DNA from: Tetmemena sp. SeJ-2015 | Lineage: Eukaryota; Ciliophora; Spirotrichea; Sporadotrichida; Oxytrichidae | Assembly (NCBI GenBank): GCA_027382625.1 | Contig: JAJKFJ010022624.1 | Coordinates: forward strand, 1-64,000 | Length of the DNA stretch: 64,000 nucleotides | Direction of reading: 5' to 3' | Shown: piece by piece, positions 1-12,700 of the stretch | How the letters are laid out: each line of letters opens with the position of its first letter | How positions within the stretch are numbered: position 1 is the stretch's first letter | The notes under the pieces: model-generated | What the model saw: only the letters and a program-made list of their open reading frames with translations | Databases searched by the model: none | Told to the model about the DNA's origin: nothing | Position numbers and translations under genes: made by a program

Positions 1-71
1 TAATAAGGGAAAAAATTTTTTTTTAAAAATTATCAAAAAGGGGAAAAAAGGAACGCAAAATTTTGGAATAA

Positions 72-2450
72 AATTGCTGTCTGCGTTTCAGAAGACTTTC
101 AAAGAGGATATAGAGCACAACGAAACTGATCATATTCAAGTAAGTTAAAAAAAAATTATGGCAAATAAAAACGAGTAAAAAGTTATGATTAGAAGGAAAA
201 TATTCGAAATCCTATAACTTTATCAGACTTAGAAAAAGAATACCTGAATATAACAAATGCGAAAGTCTTGTTATTAATTCAATTACTTTATTTAATTTCA
301 AATAGCATTATAAATTATTTGAACTATATCCCTCTACTCGTCGAAGTCTCCTTGATAAGTATAAATGTAGCTGGTTTCTAATGTCACTTCAATTATGATC
401 AAAGAAATGAGGATCATTTAGACCTTAATGTAAATTTAGCATTTTATTGCTGACATAATTAATGTATCTGGATGGGTTGAACTGATCTGGTCGATTTGAT
501 TCACTTGTTTTGAGCATCTCATACGTAATCACACTATTCGAAAAAAGGTGTAAAGACAATTTAGATTTACAATTGAAAGAAGATGCAGATGAGGACGATG
601 CAGAAACTGAAGAAGGGGATCTCATAGTAGAACTGCTATTCCCAAATCTCGCTCAAATCGAAATCGTTATTTTGCATAGCCATGATTGTGATAGTCAATC
701 TAACTAACTATCACCATTAAAATTTAAGAAAGGAACAGTCATCAATAAGTAATTAGAATAAAAAGGAGAATAATATCTGAAGAGTAGTAATATATGCTGC
801 CTAATTTATCAAATAGCACTTACATGAGAAGGTAACTATCATGAAAATTAGAACCAAAGTAGTTTGGAAGTTGCGAATGTTTTTCATTAAGCAGTATATA
901 TCAATAATCAGCGATAAGGAAATTAGAACGCTGAAAACTAGGAAGAATATTGACTGAAAATCGATCTCCATTTTATAATTTATAATTAGGTCGATATGCA
1001 ATTTTCTATCTTTTCAATTAATTTAAGAATTAAATCAGAGTAGATGGAAAGACGGAGACAGACTCAGAAAATTGGGTAAAGCTGACCGATATCAATCCTA
1101 ATTTGCAGCTGGATTTCAGATAGCGAATTCAGAGTAATAATTCTCCACTTCTCCCTCCACCAAAAAAGAATTTGGAGGCCCCTGTAGATCTAAACTTGCT
1201 CTACTACAATAGAACTCACAACGCCAATTCCGATTAAACTATAGAACAAATAGAAATGCTTAAAAGGAAGTTGCTGCTACTAGATCATTAAATTCAGAGA
1301 TCGAAGGACTTGCGAAGATAGTACTGCACTATTGATTGCGACTACACTCATACCAGAGTAACTAACATCAAGGTCAGCGATGGACAAGGTAGCTTTGACG
1401 ACATAAAACAGCAAATGTCATAGCTCACTTCACTTATTGAGAAGACTGTGCTGAGAAAAAGTTAGAGGAAAATTAAGTAGATTGTATGCGACTTTTTGTT
1501 TGACAGTATCAAGGGGTATTGGACAAAATATTTTATAATATTTTAAATAGGACATTCCTTCAAATCAAAGCTTACAAGCTGTATGATAAAGGAGGAGAGT
1601 CTTTGAATGAGAGCTTGTGCGAGAGCCCCATAAATCAAAAGAAAGCCTCATTTTCTAGTAAAGGCAGTCCAGGCTTGCGGCATCGTACAATGAAACCAGG
1701 TGACTAGACTTCTAAGAATGTTAACTCTTTGATGACCTTCATTTTTATTCTATTTATGTAACTTTAATAAGTACATGACATCTTTTAGCGGGTCCTCATC
1801 TTTAGAAAAGCACGTCTCTATAAAATAATAATCTCTGCTTCCAAGACTTAGCAGTTCTTTGAACGTGAGATTCAGCTCAAACTTCAAGTCTCAAGTTACA
1901 ATGCTTGTGAACTCTCCTCTCATGAAAAGAAGGAACGTAAGGCTATTTGAAGACTCTTTCGAGATAGAGCCTGTTAAGAAGATCAAGAATGATCCCTTCG
2001 AGCAGGAATTTGTCTGCCCTGGCCAGTATTGTAAGTGCTTAAAGCTGCTTCATGAAATATCATTGTATAGGTAACTTCTTTAAGAACTGGAGGAATTTGG
2101 GGAACGAGCCACTATATCTGCAGGAGTATTACAAGAAGGTGGAGCTTATGGAAGAGGGAAGAAGTTCGAAGTTCAAATAGAGAGAGCTAGATGCGATGCA
2201 AAAAATTAAGAAGAAGCGACCGCCTATTCTAAATGAGATGCAGTACTACATAATGAAGAGAACAATTCATTGGGAGAAAGTGAGAAGAACTAGAGCCATC
2301 TAAAACTTAGGTCTTAGTGATGCTTAGACTTTGAATGATGATCCTGAGATTCAGCTTGTAACCTCACACCTTGCTGAGTATGATGTAAGTTAATTTCATA
2401 AGGGTCTAATTTCTTAGAAAGTTCAAATATGCATTAGAATTTGATTAATC
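72..2450 (+). CDS. Unrecognised multi-exon gene (one or two genes)
   Basis: Read with TAA and TAG as Gln, a series of plus-strand open segments runs through this stretch. The first ends with HNETDHIQ before a gtaagt donor near 136; later ones cover about 190-450, 486-826 and 1027-1620, and the last, 1860-2390, is the clearest. It contains a GT-AG intron of about 40 bp (near 2032-2071) whose removal joins ...PGQY to CNFFKNWRN and continues into a basic, charged segment (EEGRSSKFKQRELDAM). Segment 1027-1620 also holds many in-frame TAA/TAG and an acidic to mixed sequence. Frame changes near 826 and 1520 imply introns or IESs that I could not border. I do not recognise the family. It could be two adjacent genes; the 5' end may lie outside the window. 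Confidence 0.4.
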
Positions 2451-2479
2451 AGAAAGAAAAGATACTTGATTCAGGATTA

Positions 2480-3010
2480 AATTAAAAAATTACTCAATAT
2501 ACATCGTCAAATTTGGGTATGAGTTTATCCTTAGGTGTCTCAAACTAAACTGCTTATTTGTTTGGAGATTAGAATTATTCCTTTTATCTTGGTATCACTT
2601 CCTCGTAATTATCCTACCCATCATATTCTTGTTCTTAATATATTGGCCTTCTGTAATTGATAGGCGCATAAACTTTTAAATAAGCATGTACTTTAATTAA
2701 ATTTGAATTAGAGTTTACATTTAGTTGATTCTTGCTTTAGCTCTAAGTGCCTCTCTTAGGGAAGCTTTTTCTGGACTTTCAATAATTTGGGCTTTTTACA
2801 AAAGCCTGCTAACAATTCAATAAATTAGAAAAATAAAACAGAAATAATAAGTTGATTCCTTGTGAGGTGAGGGCCTCAATTGGAGAAGTGTATCTAAACT
2901 TGTTTCTATCAGGAGAACTATAACCAGCGCGTTTATAACCCTGGAAATTAATATCTTGCTCATCTCTGTATCTCCTTCTGCTTAAGGCTTTAAATTAAGA
3001 TCATTATTAA
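2480..3010 (-). CDS. Fragmented unrecognised gene
   Basis: On the minus strand, from about 3010 downward, short open segments of protein-like composition (RRRYRDEQDINFQGYKRAGY, then PIEALTSQ) change frame at about 2860 and 2690. A later segment reads VYAPINYRRPIYQEQEYDGQ. The breaks look like small IESs or introns but I could not pair the borders. Function is unknown. The composition (Arg/Tyr/Gln rich, no hydrophobic stretch) suggests a soluble protein. The region could alternatively be decayed gene sequence. About 590 bp between this and the next gene (3011-3599) contains nothing I can support. Confidence 0.28.
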
Positions 3011-3599
3011 ACTTTAAAGCATGAAGAAAAATTCAAATTATAAAAAATGCTCAATTTTGACAAATAAGAGACAATATAATACGAGCTTACTATAATTACC
3101 ATTAGAAAATAATTTTAGAATGATTGATTATAAACTGAAATAGCTTATGCCAAAATAGAATAGTCTTAAATAAGATGCCTTTTATAACTGAGAAGATAAA
3201 ATTAATTTACTCTACTTTAAAAATTGCTTTGACTCTTTAGTAGATCATGAACACCATGATGCTTAGTACGATTAGTGTCAAGAGGGGATGTCTTTATATG
3301 AAAAGATTGAATTGCTAGTATATAGAAGGGCTGATGTATGAGTTGAGAGTGTGCGAGCATCACAATAGATCCATATTTAATGACTAAATTTACATTTTAT
3401 GACAATAGCATGATAGGCGACGAATGTAATACACCCAATCAGTAAAATGACAAAGAGAATTTTGAACCATTCCTCAAGTGTTTCCCAAAGCAAGGAGCTA
3501 AGAGAATTTTAATTATGTCTATCTGGAACCATTAAAGTTAATAAATTAAAAAGTATTATAGAAAACTATCAAATCATTAGACTACAATTAAAAAAAGCT

Positions 3600-4303
3600 T
3601 CAATCAACTTTAGAGATCTACTGAGGAGGATTCTCGTCCTAACGCTCCATATTTTCCTCTTCTTCAGGAATAGAATACTTAACATCTAATTGATATTTCT
3701 CAGCTACTCTTAATCTAGTAGAATCCTAATGTGGTAGGTCCTCAGCATTTTATTTGTCTTGGGATTGTGATTTGATTTCTATAGACTATTCATTGCTCTA
3801 ATCTTCATCCTCTACCAGAGACGGTTACTCTTGAATCTTCTGTTTGAAAGAGTTAAGGAAGTTTTGGAAATCTTAAGATGTCATGGGCTTAAGGGTGCTT
3901 GCAGATTATGCTCTGAGAGCTTTTTTCTTCTCTACCTTCTCTGTTGAATAAGTGGTTAACGAAGAGTAAAGTTCAATCAATATTAAGAGATGTAAGGATA
4001 AATAATTTTTAAAGTTTAAGTCTCTTTTTATCTAGAGTTTTAAATGGTCATATCCTAGATATAGTCATCTGGAGATTTGAGAGGCATATTTCTGTTTACT
4101 GATGCGAAAAGTTTCTATGAGCTTGTATTAGAGTTTGTTTAACTCTGATGAAGAGCCATATGATGATTCACCTTAAGCTAATCAGCTATGATATTGTAGT
4201 TTACAGCAGTAGGGCGGTTTGACTTAAACCTCGATCCTCCTTTTCTCTACAATATTTTCATTATTGCGTCACTACTCGATTGAGGGAAGTATATCGAATC
4301 CAT
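3600..4303 (-). CDS. Unrecognised acidic protein with one IES
   Basis: The start at 4303 opens MDSIYFPQSSSDAIMKILQR and the frame runs to TGA at 3600-3602. One interruption of 71 bp (3963-4038) is bordered by the 5-bp repeat AGAGT on the plus strand; removing it with one repeat copy joins ...DMTIQNS to SLTTYSTEKVEKKKA in frame. The product is about 210 residues, with a basic first half and a Glu/Gln/Asp-rich C-terminus (IPEEEENMERQDENPPQ). There is no signal peptide or membrane segment. It is compact and complete, with both ends visible. I do not recognise the family. Confidence 0.5.
3963..4038. other. IES with pointer AGAGT
   Basis: AGAGT occurs at 3963-3967 and 4034-4038. The 71 bp between one copy and the other is AT-rich and lacks GT/AG borders. 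Excision restores the frame of the surrounding minus-strand gene. Confidence 0.6.
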
Positions 4304-4324
4304 AGGCTTCTTATATAATCAAAG

Positions 4325-5900
4325 TTAACATAATTTTATGCTTCTTAGCAAGTATCTTTTTGGTACTATTGTTTCTCCCTCTACTTGCTTCTCAGCAGAT
4401 TAATTATGTTCTTGTTCCTGATTTATAGAGAAACGCCCTTGACTAAACTACAACTAAGGTTTGCCAATTTTACTAGAATGAGATGAAGCTAAGATGCTTG
4501 GCAAATTGCTCCCCTACTCTTGCTCCTCAATATATATTTAATCTGTCTTAATAGGCTTGCTCTTTGAATTAGATTAGTTCCTTTAGGATTATTACTGCTA
4601 ATGCTAAATTCTATATTAAGACAGACGAGTACTTCCAAGTGTTTACTTCATCGCCGAGCTTTTCCCCCATAACTTAAATCCTTACGAATTTCTTTCTCCA
4701 TTCAAGACTTCCTTTTATACACTTTCATTCGACTTATCAGACTAATTCCTCCCAGATTGTAAATTTGTCTTTGAAGGGGATTATTCTTTCTTTTGCTATT
4801 TAGAAGCGTTCAAGTCAAAGATACTTTGTTGAGATTGCATAATTTTGGACTATAATTGATTAAGATTTTCAGTTTAAATACTGAGAGCACCCATTGATCT
4901 CTAAGATTAGGATGTTTTCAGTGATCTACCATTTTTAATGGTGAACTCAGAAGAACTATGATTGACATTATGGATTCTTTTAAAATATAGTTGCAGATGA
5001 ATAAAAAGTAAAAACTTTTGCTGATGGGTCTTTAACCTGGAATACGAGCCAGATGAGCTGAAGACTAAGAAAAATACACGAGTGTTGCTGTTGGGTCATT
5101 ATAAGAAAGGGAAGGTTGATTTGCACCTTCTCCATGCTAACTTGGATTCAATAACTTCTTCCTTTGATGAGTCTGGTTATAAAACAGCGGTTCTATTTTC
5201 TTTGAGTTTGTGCTTTTAGTCTTATTCGCTTAATAAGGCTCGCTGTCTAAGGACTCTTCATTTTAGCTGAGATTATTAATGTTGTTATTTTAGACTGTAA
5301 GTTTTTCAACATCTCTTGTGTACTTATTGATCTTTGAGGGCTAACTAAACTGGAAAAGTATAGTCAAAATAATAAATTTTAGCGTTTTCAAATATGTTTA
5401 GCATCAATTATAATCCTGCCTTCTTAATCAATAACCCCATTCAAATAGAGATGCTTCCTGTGTTGGTCTCTCTCGAAAAATCCAACCAGATGTCTATCAT
5501 GCAGCCCATTATAAGTGGGAAGTTTATTAACAGTAACTTTTGTGCAATCGAGAACGAAGTTCTTCTAGGATTGGTTTTTACCTTGGCTGTTAAATCTAGT
5601 CTAAGTTGAGCTGGAGCCCTGACTCTAACCTTTACTTACGCTATCAGAATCTCCTCCACCTCATCTATTCTACATTGACTATCTCTGTCCTTTATAAAAG
5701 TTCTATTGAGTGTGCATCTATCTGCTCTGCTTGCTTGAACTAGGAAAATTACTTTAGTTCAGGCTACTTAATTCTTCTTAATTGTTTATTTAAAATTCGC
5801 TGGAAAGTTTCTCAGAGCTTAGATGTAAGTTTTTAGATTCTCTTGGAATTTTTGGTTCTTGCTACTTTTATTATTTTATAGAGGATCTTGATAAATTAGA
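4325..5900 (+). CDS. Putative secreted or membrane protein, interrupted
   Basis: Plus-strand frames open from about 4325. The first segment has a strongly hydrophobic leader (LCFLASIFLVLLFLPLLA followed by SQQ), as in a signal peptide, then a long Ser/Thr/Tyr-rich extracellular-looking region with cysteines (KVCQFYQNEMKLRCLANCSP) to about 4885, where a TGA is met in frame. Further open segments lie at about 5035-5210 and 5394-5900, the last with hydrophobic stretches (LLGLVFTLAV). The breaks suggest several IESs or introns that I could not border. The layout suggests a large ciliate surface or secreted protein; no family is recognised. Confidence 0.35.
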
Positions 5901-6199
5901 AGAGCCCTAATTTTCTCTAGGGTTGCAATATGTCCAAATTAAAAATATAATGTTGTTTCAGGATCATCTTAAAGAAAAGCCCTTTAATCTTTATTATCTT
6001 AGTTGATGCTTATAGACATTTTTATACGTTGATTTTAAGTATAAATTTAGCAAATGCCAAAGTTTGAGTAAACTAGTTCTATCTTTTCTAGAATTAAATT
6101 CTTATGAGTTTATAAATTAAAATTAATATATTTCTTGAAACTATAATACGATCTATCTATTATCTATCTATCGAAATACGTACAATTATAAACTATGTG
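5901..6199. other. AT-rich intergenic stretch with a TATC microsatellite
   Basis: This stretch has no coherent reading frame. It is AT-rich and includes an interrupted tetranucleotide run (atctatctattatctatcta) near 6150-6172. Confidence 0.4.
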
Positions 6200-8130
6200 C
6201 AATTTCCAATTTAAGCCACTCACTCCATATTTTTATTAAGTGATTGCTACAGGAAATTCAAACATCTCTTGCATCATTGAATTAGTCCTCATCCTCCGCG
6301 TCTTCAAATATCTAGTTCACCAAATTTATCCTTATCTCCTTATACTCCTCTTCATCTTGTCTTGAGACTCCTTAGCTTCTTGACCTCTGAGATCTCTTCC
6401 TATCTTAATTATTGCTATTATACTCCTCGAATTCATCCTTGCTCCTCTTTCTATCTCCTTTTCTTTTACTTTCTTCTTAATCTTGGCCAAACTCAGAAGG
6501 CACAAGCTAGCCACAAGAACAGACAGTGGTCTTAAATAGGATATTCTAATTTGTTATAATGAAAGCCAGGAGTTCGGCGAAGCTTCTCCATTAGAGCAAA
6601 TCTGAACTGGTCTAATGCCCCTCTTCTACATCTCTGAATATCAAGTCTGCAAAGATGGAAGAGATATTCTTAATGCTCAGCTAATAAAGAAGATATTCAA
6701 TTTAACTTTAGTCAAATTTTAGAGCTAGTTCTTAGAGCTTTGCTCTGATAAGTCGACAAACATCTTCATGAGCAGGACCCAAGTATAATAATAAGGGGAG
6801 TCCATTTCTTAAAATATCTCTCTTAGAGACTCTATCATGAATGTGGAAAAATTCTCATCTAACCTTTAAAGTATTTATATCCAATGGAATTAAATTATTG
6901 ATCATCTATCTTTGAGTTCCTTATTTTAAGCTCTGAAGCTAGATGCTTTGCGAGCATGTGGAATTTAGAGTACAAGATATTCGTACATAAAGGCTCATCC
7001 ATGTACTTGATTATACTCTTTAGGTAGATCAAAATTTAGAGTACCTAATATATTATAACATTTAGAAAGCAACCACTGCAGAATTCTTGATCTCTTGCAA
7101 GTAGCTATAATCTCCAAGCGAGATATGGCAATCAATGCGATCAACTAAAGATAGTTGCTCTTAAGGCAGTCTTTGAAAAAGATCTTTCCTCATTGCCCTA
7201 CTTGGGTCCTCTTTAAAATACTCGTGGATAGTTAATTAGAATCATCAATGTATTTATTACAAGAGAGTTGTGAAAACATCGGCGCTCCCTCCTCATAACT
7301 TCTGTGATAAGTGGTTATGTTTTTACCGATTATATCATGAGTTAGAAAGTTGTTGAAAGTAGCTGTTTGATTGTATCTCACACTCTAACTCCTTAAGCTA
7401 TCTGGCAACTCGTCGCTTTGCTTCTCTATTTTAAATTCTTGAAAAAAAGGAAAAAAAAATTATCTAAGGGATGGATTAATTGGAGAGGCTTTAAGTTATT
7501 GTGTCTCTTCTGCTGTTTCTTTGATTTTAAGGAAGGAGTTTCTTTAGGAATTCCGGTTCTCTATTTTGATCTCCCTCTACTGAACTGGGAAGTAGGATAG
7601 AGTCCTAATACTCCAAAAGTTAGAACTCTTCCTTCTTCAGATTCTTTATCTCCTTCTAGTACATCATTAAATATTTCATAGCTCTTTTTATTTTTGAATA
7701 ATATGCATCTGCATTATAAGAGGAGGGAGCTGTTTAATGAATCTTGCAACTATAGTCTGATCAGGTTCTTCTTGCTTAAGCTTTAGAATGAAACCCTTAA
7801 TGCTATAAATCAATTTTAATAACTCAAGTCTTACTTTTTAAAGATCCTGATCTTCTGGAATGCTTCTCTCACATGTGCAAAGAGGCACTATTGGAAAGGG
7901 AATCTTAGAATGAGTAAGGCAGATGGCTGGATCACAAAGAGTTACTAAAAATTGGATTTCTGGTGAGCATCCATTCTCCCGTAGATGCCCTTGAAATATT
8001 TAAGAGCTCCACTTCTATCATGCGGTACTCCTGAATGCACATATATCATAGTCCACTTATAACTACAGGAATTTTTCAACTAAGAAATTCTAATTACATT
8101 TTAGCAAGACTGTTTGATAGCTGAGCAAAT
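6200..8130 (-). CDS. Unrecognised large helical protein, paralog of the 9.7-13.2 kb gene
   Basis: Minus-strand segments read as a divergent copy of the gene at 9737-13239. Matching blocks in the same order are THDIIGKNITTYHRSYEEGA (other copy SHDVIGKNLKSFYREEGS), VDRIDCHISLGDYSYLQEI (LDVLETNITLANYSYVDYM), IIKYMDEPLCTNILYSKF (LKCMDEPICTYTCFPLF) and a C-terminal block QTSSDLLQWRSFAELLAFII (FWSNDMQIWRAFQEMLAVMI). The tail near 6330-6480 is highly charged (Glu/Lys/Arg), unlike the other copy. Frame changes near 6500, 6720 and 7400 point to IESs or decay. The family is unknown; the layout suggests repeated helices. It may be a pseudogene. Confidence 0.4.
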
Positions 8131-8335
8131 GCTTCCAAAAGTTAAGCTTCTCTCTTCTCTTTCTTTTACACATGCACAAAAGTATATCCGTACACCACAA
8201 AGTAGTAAATTAAACTTTTTGTGATTTATAAAATATGTCTTAAGATTAAATTCCATCTTATGTTGCACCTATTTATAAGTTTAATTTTGATGATGTCATT
8301 TTATATTCATTCGTATTTATATAATATGTTATTAT
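7880..8335. repeat. Diverged direct repeat, copy 1
   Basis: This copy aligns in order with copy 2 through several blocks: attggaaagggaat...ggcagat, gcatccattctcccgtagatg, gcttccaaaagttaagcttc, gattaaattccatcttatgt and ttttgatgatgtcattttat. It holds about 100 bp not present in copy 2. No terminal inverted repeats or open frame are visible. It may be the 3' part of a short interspersed element. Confidence 0.6.
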
Positions 8336-8352
8336 TAAATTAGAAATTAAAA

Positions 8353-8660
8353 TTCAGGACGCACACGCCCGGGCACTAGGCCCGGTCGCCCTTTTCCCTG
8401 AAGGCTTTTGGGTTTGGTAACCCGTTGGCTGGTGGGTGAGTGCTTAAAAAGGAAAGGGATAATGGACCAAGCCTGGGAAGGTTTTGAGCTGCTCACTGGA
8501 GAGATAATCAAAGAGTGGTTCCACTCACCCTCCTAATCTGTAGGCGAGGGGGGATGATTGGAATGGGAACACTCAGTGATGGCAGATCTGGACACGAAGA
8601 GACAAAATTATTCGGAGCACCCGATTCTCCCGTAGTCCCGAAAAAGCTACCCGGGATTTT
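8353..8660 (+). other. GC-rich, structured element ending in an oligo-T run
   Basis: This stretch of about 310 bp is far richer in G and C than its surroundings. It begins with a near-palindromic block (gcccgggcactaggcccggtc) and ends with an imperfect hairpin (CCCGTAG ... CTACCCGGG) followed directly by eight T residues, the usual RNA polymerase III stop. No open frame is seen in either code. Its last third is shared with the repeat copies on both sides. I could not assign it to RNase P/MRP, SRP RNA, 5S RNA or a tRNA. It may be a non-coding RNA gene or the 5' part of a retroelement. Confidence 0.35.
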
Positions 8661-8890
8661 TTTTCCACTTTAATAAGGTTTTATTTTAGTTACTTTGAAA
8701 GGCAAGCTGGCGGCTTCTAAAAGTTAAGCTTCGGTGCTCCTTCTTTTAAAATGCCATATTCCGTCACAAAATAGTTTATTTTGGGGATAATATAGTGAGA
8801 TTAAATTCCATCTTGTGTTGCACCTATTAGATAAGTTAAATTTTGATGATGTCATTTTATATTCATACTTATTTTAATAATATGCTTCTG
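8553..8890. repeat. Diverged direct repeat, copy 2
   Basis: This is the second copy of the repeat at 7880-8335, in the same orientation and better preserved at its start (attggaatgggaac...gatggcagat). A 20-bp-class motif, aataatatgc(a/t)tctgcat, occurs just outside the pair at about 7699 and 8876. That could be a long target duplication flanking the whole 1.17-kb unit. Confidence 0.55.
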
Positions 8891-8939
8891 CATATAATCG
8901 TATTTCTGTTCCAATGCTTCCCGAATTTAAATTACTTAC

Positions 8940-9511
8940 CTAAGTTGGTTAGGACACCTTTCTGAGTCAAAGAACTCGTAGGAATCTATAGTTTTCTGGA
9001 TCTCCTGCCTTTCGATTACAGATTTCTTATGTGGCATCCTCATTGAGCTCCTAAAATTAAAGATGTGAAATATTTAGACATTAGAATTTCTAAGACTCAT
9101 AGTTTACTAGTAGAAGAGCCATTGTTATCTGAGGAGGTTTGTGCAGAGTGGTTGTTAGTTAATTCCTGTGTTGTATTCTCTCCATTTCTAGAATCATCCT
9201 CCATAAAGCTATCTACCTCACTTATAAAAGTTAGCCTTTATTTTAAAACCACTGGTGAGGGAGGCATTTGCTAATTATTTTCGGGTTACTTTTACTACTT
9301 AGTTTACTTTGAGCACTCTCCTTTTAGCAGGAGCAATTTTCTAATTTATCTTGGGAGAGGCAGTGGATGCCAGAGAAACCTTGTCTTTAGAGAGTGGATG
9401 AGTTAGTGGAATCTTCTATTTTGGCTTAGAGTTAGAAGAGCTTCTAGTTTTAGATTTTGACTTGGAATTCTTTCTGTTTTAAGCGGTGGAAGCGGATGAG
9501 GATTTTTCCAT
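8940..9511 (-). CDS. Unrecognised small basic protein
   Basis: Starting at 9511, the frame reads MEKSSSASTAQNRKNSKSKS, a Ser/Lys-rich tract with further basic stretches (PAKRRVLKVNQVVKVTRK). It then changes frame near 9220 into an acidic segment (EVDSFMEDDSRNGENTTQEL) and again near 9090 into MRMPHKKSVIERQEIQKT and SYEFFDSERC. The two frame changes imply small introns or IESs. The N-terminal composition resembles nuclear or chromatin-associated proteins, but no domain is recognised. Confidence 0.4.
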
Positions 9512-9736
9512 TGTTTACAAAAATTATTTATTAAGATGATGATGCTCCATGAACAAAGATAAATCAAATTGTGAGAGACGGGTGAAAGAGAGAGAGAAAA
9601 AATCTAAGAAAGGAATTAAAAATCATGATCAAATTGAACTAAATATTGATAAAGCGACGACGCCTGCTGACGTCGATAAAAAAATCTGGATCTAAGATAC
9701 TTATTTTATCTAAATATATATGATTTAGATGCTTGA

Positions 9737-12700
9737 TCAGATCTAGTCTGACTTAAGTTAATTGAATTGAGATTATTTCTATACTGACTCATTAAACAAA
9801 TATACTAAAGTATTGTATTGATGCAATAAGTATCTGCATCCCAGAGAGCAAAGTCTCCAGTATCTGCGTTAGCTATTTCAATATCTGATCTGCTAGAGAA
9901 GGTATTCGAGTCCATGGAGGAGTTGACTTTATTCCCTGAAAGCTTTTTGGCTTTCAGAGAGGGAGTTTCATAGGTGAATATTTATTCGTGCTTTATAATC
10001 ATCACAGCCAGCATCTCTTAGAATGCTCTCCAAATTTACATATCGTTTGACCAAAACTCATGACCCCGGAAAACAACTTCTGAGAATATTCCTGCTATCA
10101 ATTACTATAATAATGTTTAAGGTTTTTGTGACATGAAAATTTCGAAATAAGCACTGATTCTAGAATAAAGCCAAATTATTTAGTTAAATTTCTAAGTACT
10201 AACCTTGCTATAATTCTTAGCCTAAGTGACATTATAGAGGAACCTTAACAGAAATTTCCAAGTTTCCTAGTACTCTGAATCCAAGAGGCTGGTGATGACT
10301 CCCTTCAGCAATTCCAAGATTTCATTAAAATTGGTGGTCTTTGTAAATTTCTAGCATATATTCTTAAAAAGAGGGAAGCAAGTATATGTGCAGATTGGCT
10401 CATCCATGCACTTTAGCGAATAGATCAAATATTACATAACGATTTTAGGATCCTTCATGTAATCCACGTATGAATAGTTTGCAAGGGTAATGTTCGTCTC
10501 TAGCACATCCAGATGGTAAGTCTCCTCAGAATTTAGTTTATCAAAGAGGTCTGTTTTATAATAGCGATTTTTATCCGTCTCGAAATATCTCTGGATGCAA
10601 AGCAAAGCAAATTGTAAATAATCTTTAAATTAGAGCTAAAGGGTTTACTTGAAAACGAGTGGAAGATTTGAGCCTTCCTCTCTGTAGAAAGACTTAAGAT
10701 TTTTGCCGATTACGTCATGTGACAAGACAAAGCAACTCTTGCCGTCGATAGCGATGTCATTCTTTGCATAATTCAGCAAGTTGTAACTCTTTCGCAAAAA
10801 ATAGGGTTCATCAACATGTTCAAAAGTTGACAAGGATCCACTGCATAAAAATATTTTATACTCTTAAAAATGCTCAATACAGATTAGGAGAAATCGATGA
10901 AGCTGTGGTCAGTGCTTTTATTTTCATTGGCTTCTCGCTGAAACGTATCCAAAATTTAAAGTGGCAAATGCTTAATAAATCTAGCAGCTACAGATAAGTC
11001 TTTGTCATCATCCATTAACTTCTTTACAAAATCTGGAATTCTAGAAGCGAATTTTACAGTTATTCAATTTCTTACTTAGAATGATTTGATAATCGACTCA
11101 AAATTGATCTAACTTGCTTTGATACGCATCCTTCCAGAATTTTATAATCTTAGAATAAAATTAACAATTTATGTCTATTAAAATTAGTCTTCCCTACACA
11201 TAAAGAGAGGGCTGCACTATGTAGACGCGAACTAAGTTTTATCTTTGTCTTTCAGTCATTTCAAGATAGATGTTCTTAAATTTGATTAGAGCACCTTTCT
11301 TAGTAGCTCCTAAGTTTGAGTGAACATAAATCAGGATCCATTAGAATCTAGAAAGTAAGAATCTTATATATTTATTAATTAAAAGTTCAATTACAAAACT
11401 CTTACAGATCTCCTAAATGACCTGCAATTTGATTTAAAGCCTTGGTGATTCTTGCTTTCTCTTAGTCTTTTTCATAAGCATAGCCGTAAATAATGAAGTA
11501 ATAGATGCCATCCTTGTTTTATCCTATGGTTTATAAGAACATATTTAGACGAACCTAAGTTGGAAAGAATTCCTTTTCTGCCCAAGTATAGATAAGCTTC
11601 AAAAAGAAATTCAAAAATGGCAATGAATATATTTTTTCAACCGATTTAGCGCATTCTGGCTCGTTCATTCTTTCAATGATCCTCATGGCTATCTCATCAT
11701 TTCGTCTATAGGAAAGTTAATTTGCCTCTTAGAAGTTCAAAATAAGAAATGAGTGTAATCTTAGTCGCTTACATCTCAGTAGTAGGAGTCTGATTTAAAT
11801 AGCTTATATTATTGTGGTCCATAGTAGTCGATAGTTAAATTTCATCATAGGACTGGAGCACTTACGTCGTGTTCTACATGGCTGACTAATCATTCCCACT
11901 GAACTAGCCCCCATGCAGCTGCACTGAGGCTCTCGCTCGGACATCCTCCTCCAAGACACTTTCAACTTCATGTATCAGTGAAAGCAAGGCGCTTCTTTTC
12001 TCCATTTTTATTCTGTAATTTAGATTCAGCACAGACTTATAATTTAGACAAAGTTTTAAACTGATCAAGAGATAATCAAACCTCAAATAAATCCACTTAA
12101 AGACAAAAGATGATTAGATCCTGCTAACTGATTTGATTTTCACTCTTTCACTTTTCAAATCAAGCCTCTTCCTAAATAAGATAGAATTTATAGCATAGGA
12201 TAAAAATTTATTTTGGCAATCTACTCTGACTTGAGAAGTGAGAGCCATGAACTTGAATTGGTGACGGTGATGCTATGGCTACTTGAGGACTACTCTTAAA
12301 GTAAATGGCGAATTTCCTTTCTAGGGAATGAATCTCTGCATTATGAAGTGTCCTTTAAAAGTAATATAACAGAGTTTAGATAAAAGTTACTTTTGGAAAG
12401 AATATCATGGTAACGGTCAACACACGAAGGAACAAAGAAGTCTAGTAGAGTTGTGTTATAATTAGACTGCTTGTATTTGGTAACGCAAGTAGGGATCAAT
12501 CCTCCGATTTCTAAATAAGGAAAGTTAAAAATAGCCTGAAAAAGTTTGCAAATTAGCGACAACTTACATAACGACTTAATTTAATTCATCATATTCCAAG
12601 ACTCAAAAATATCCACTAAGCTCTCATCATCTTCTCGAACGCTTTGAATTTTTAAGCATTATAAATGATTTAAAATACTTAGATATTTGAACAAAAACTT

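Noticed and set aside
1..60. A second TBE end at the left edge of the window
   Set aside because: The A/G homopolymer look is similar, but no C4A4 end or inverted repeat match is present.
8353..8660. RNase P, SRP RNA, 5S rRNA or tRNA gene
   Set aside because: The GC-rich hairpin and T-run are suggestive, but the core conserved motifs of these RNAs could not be found.
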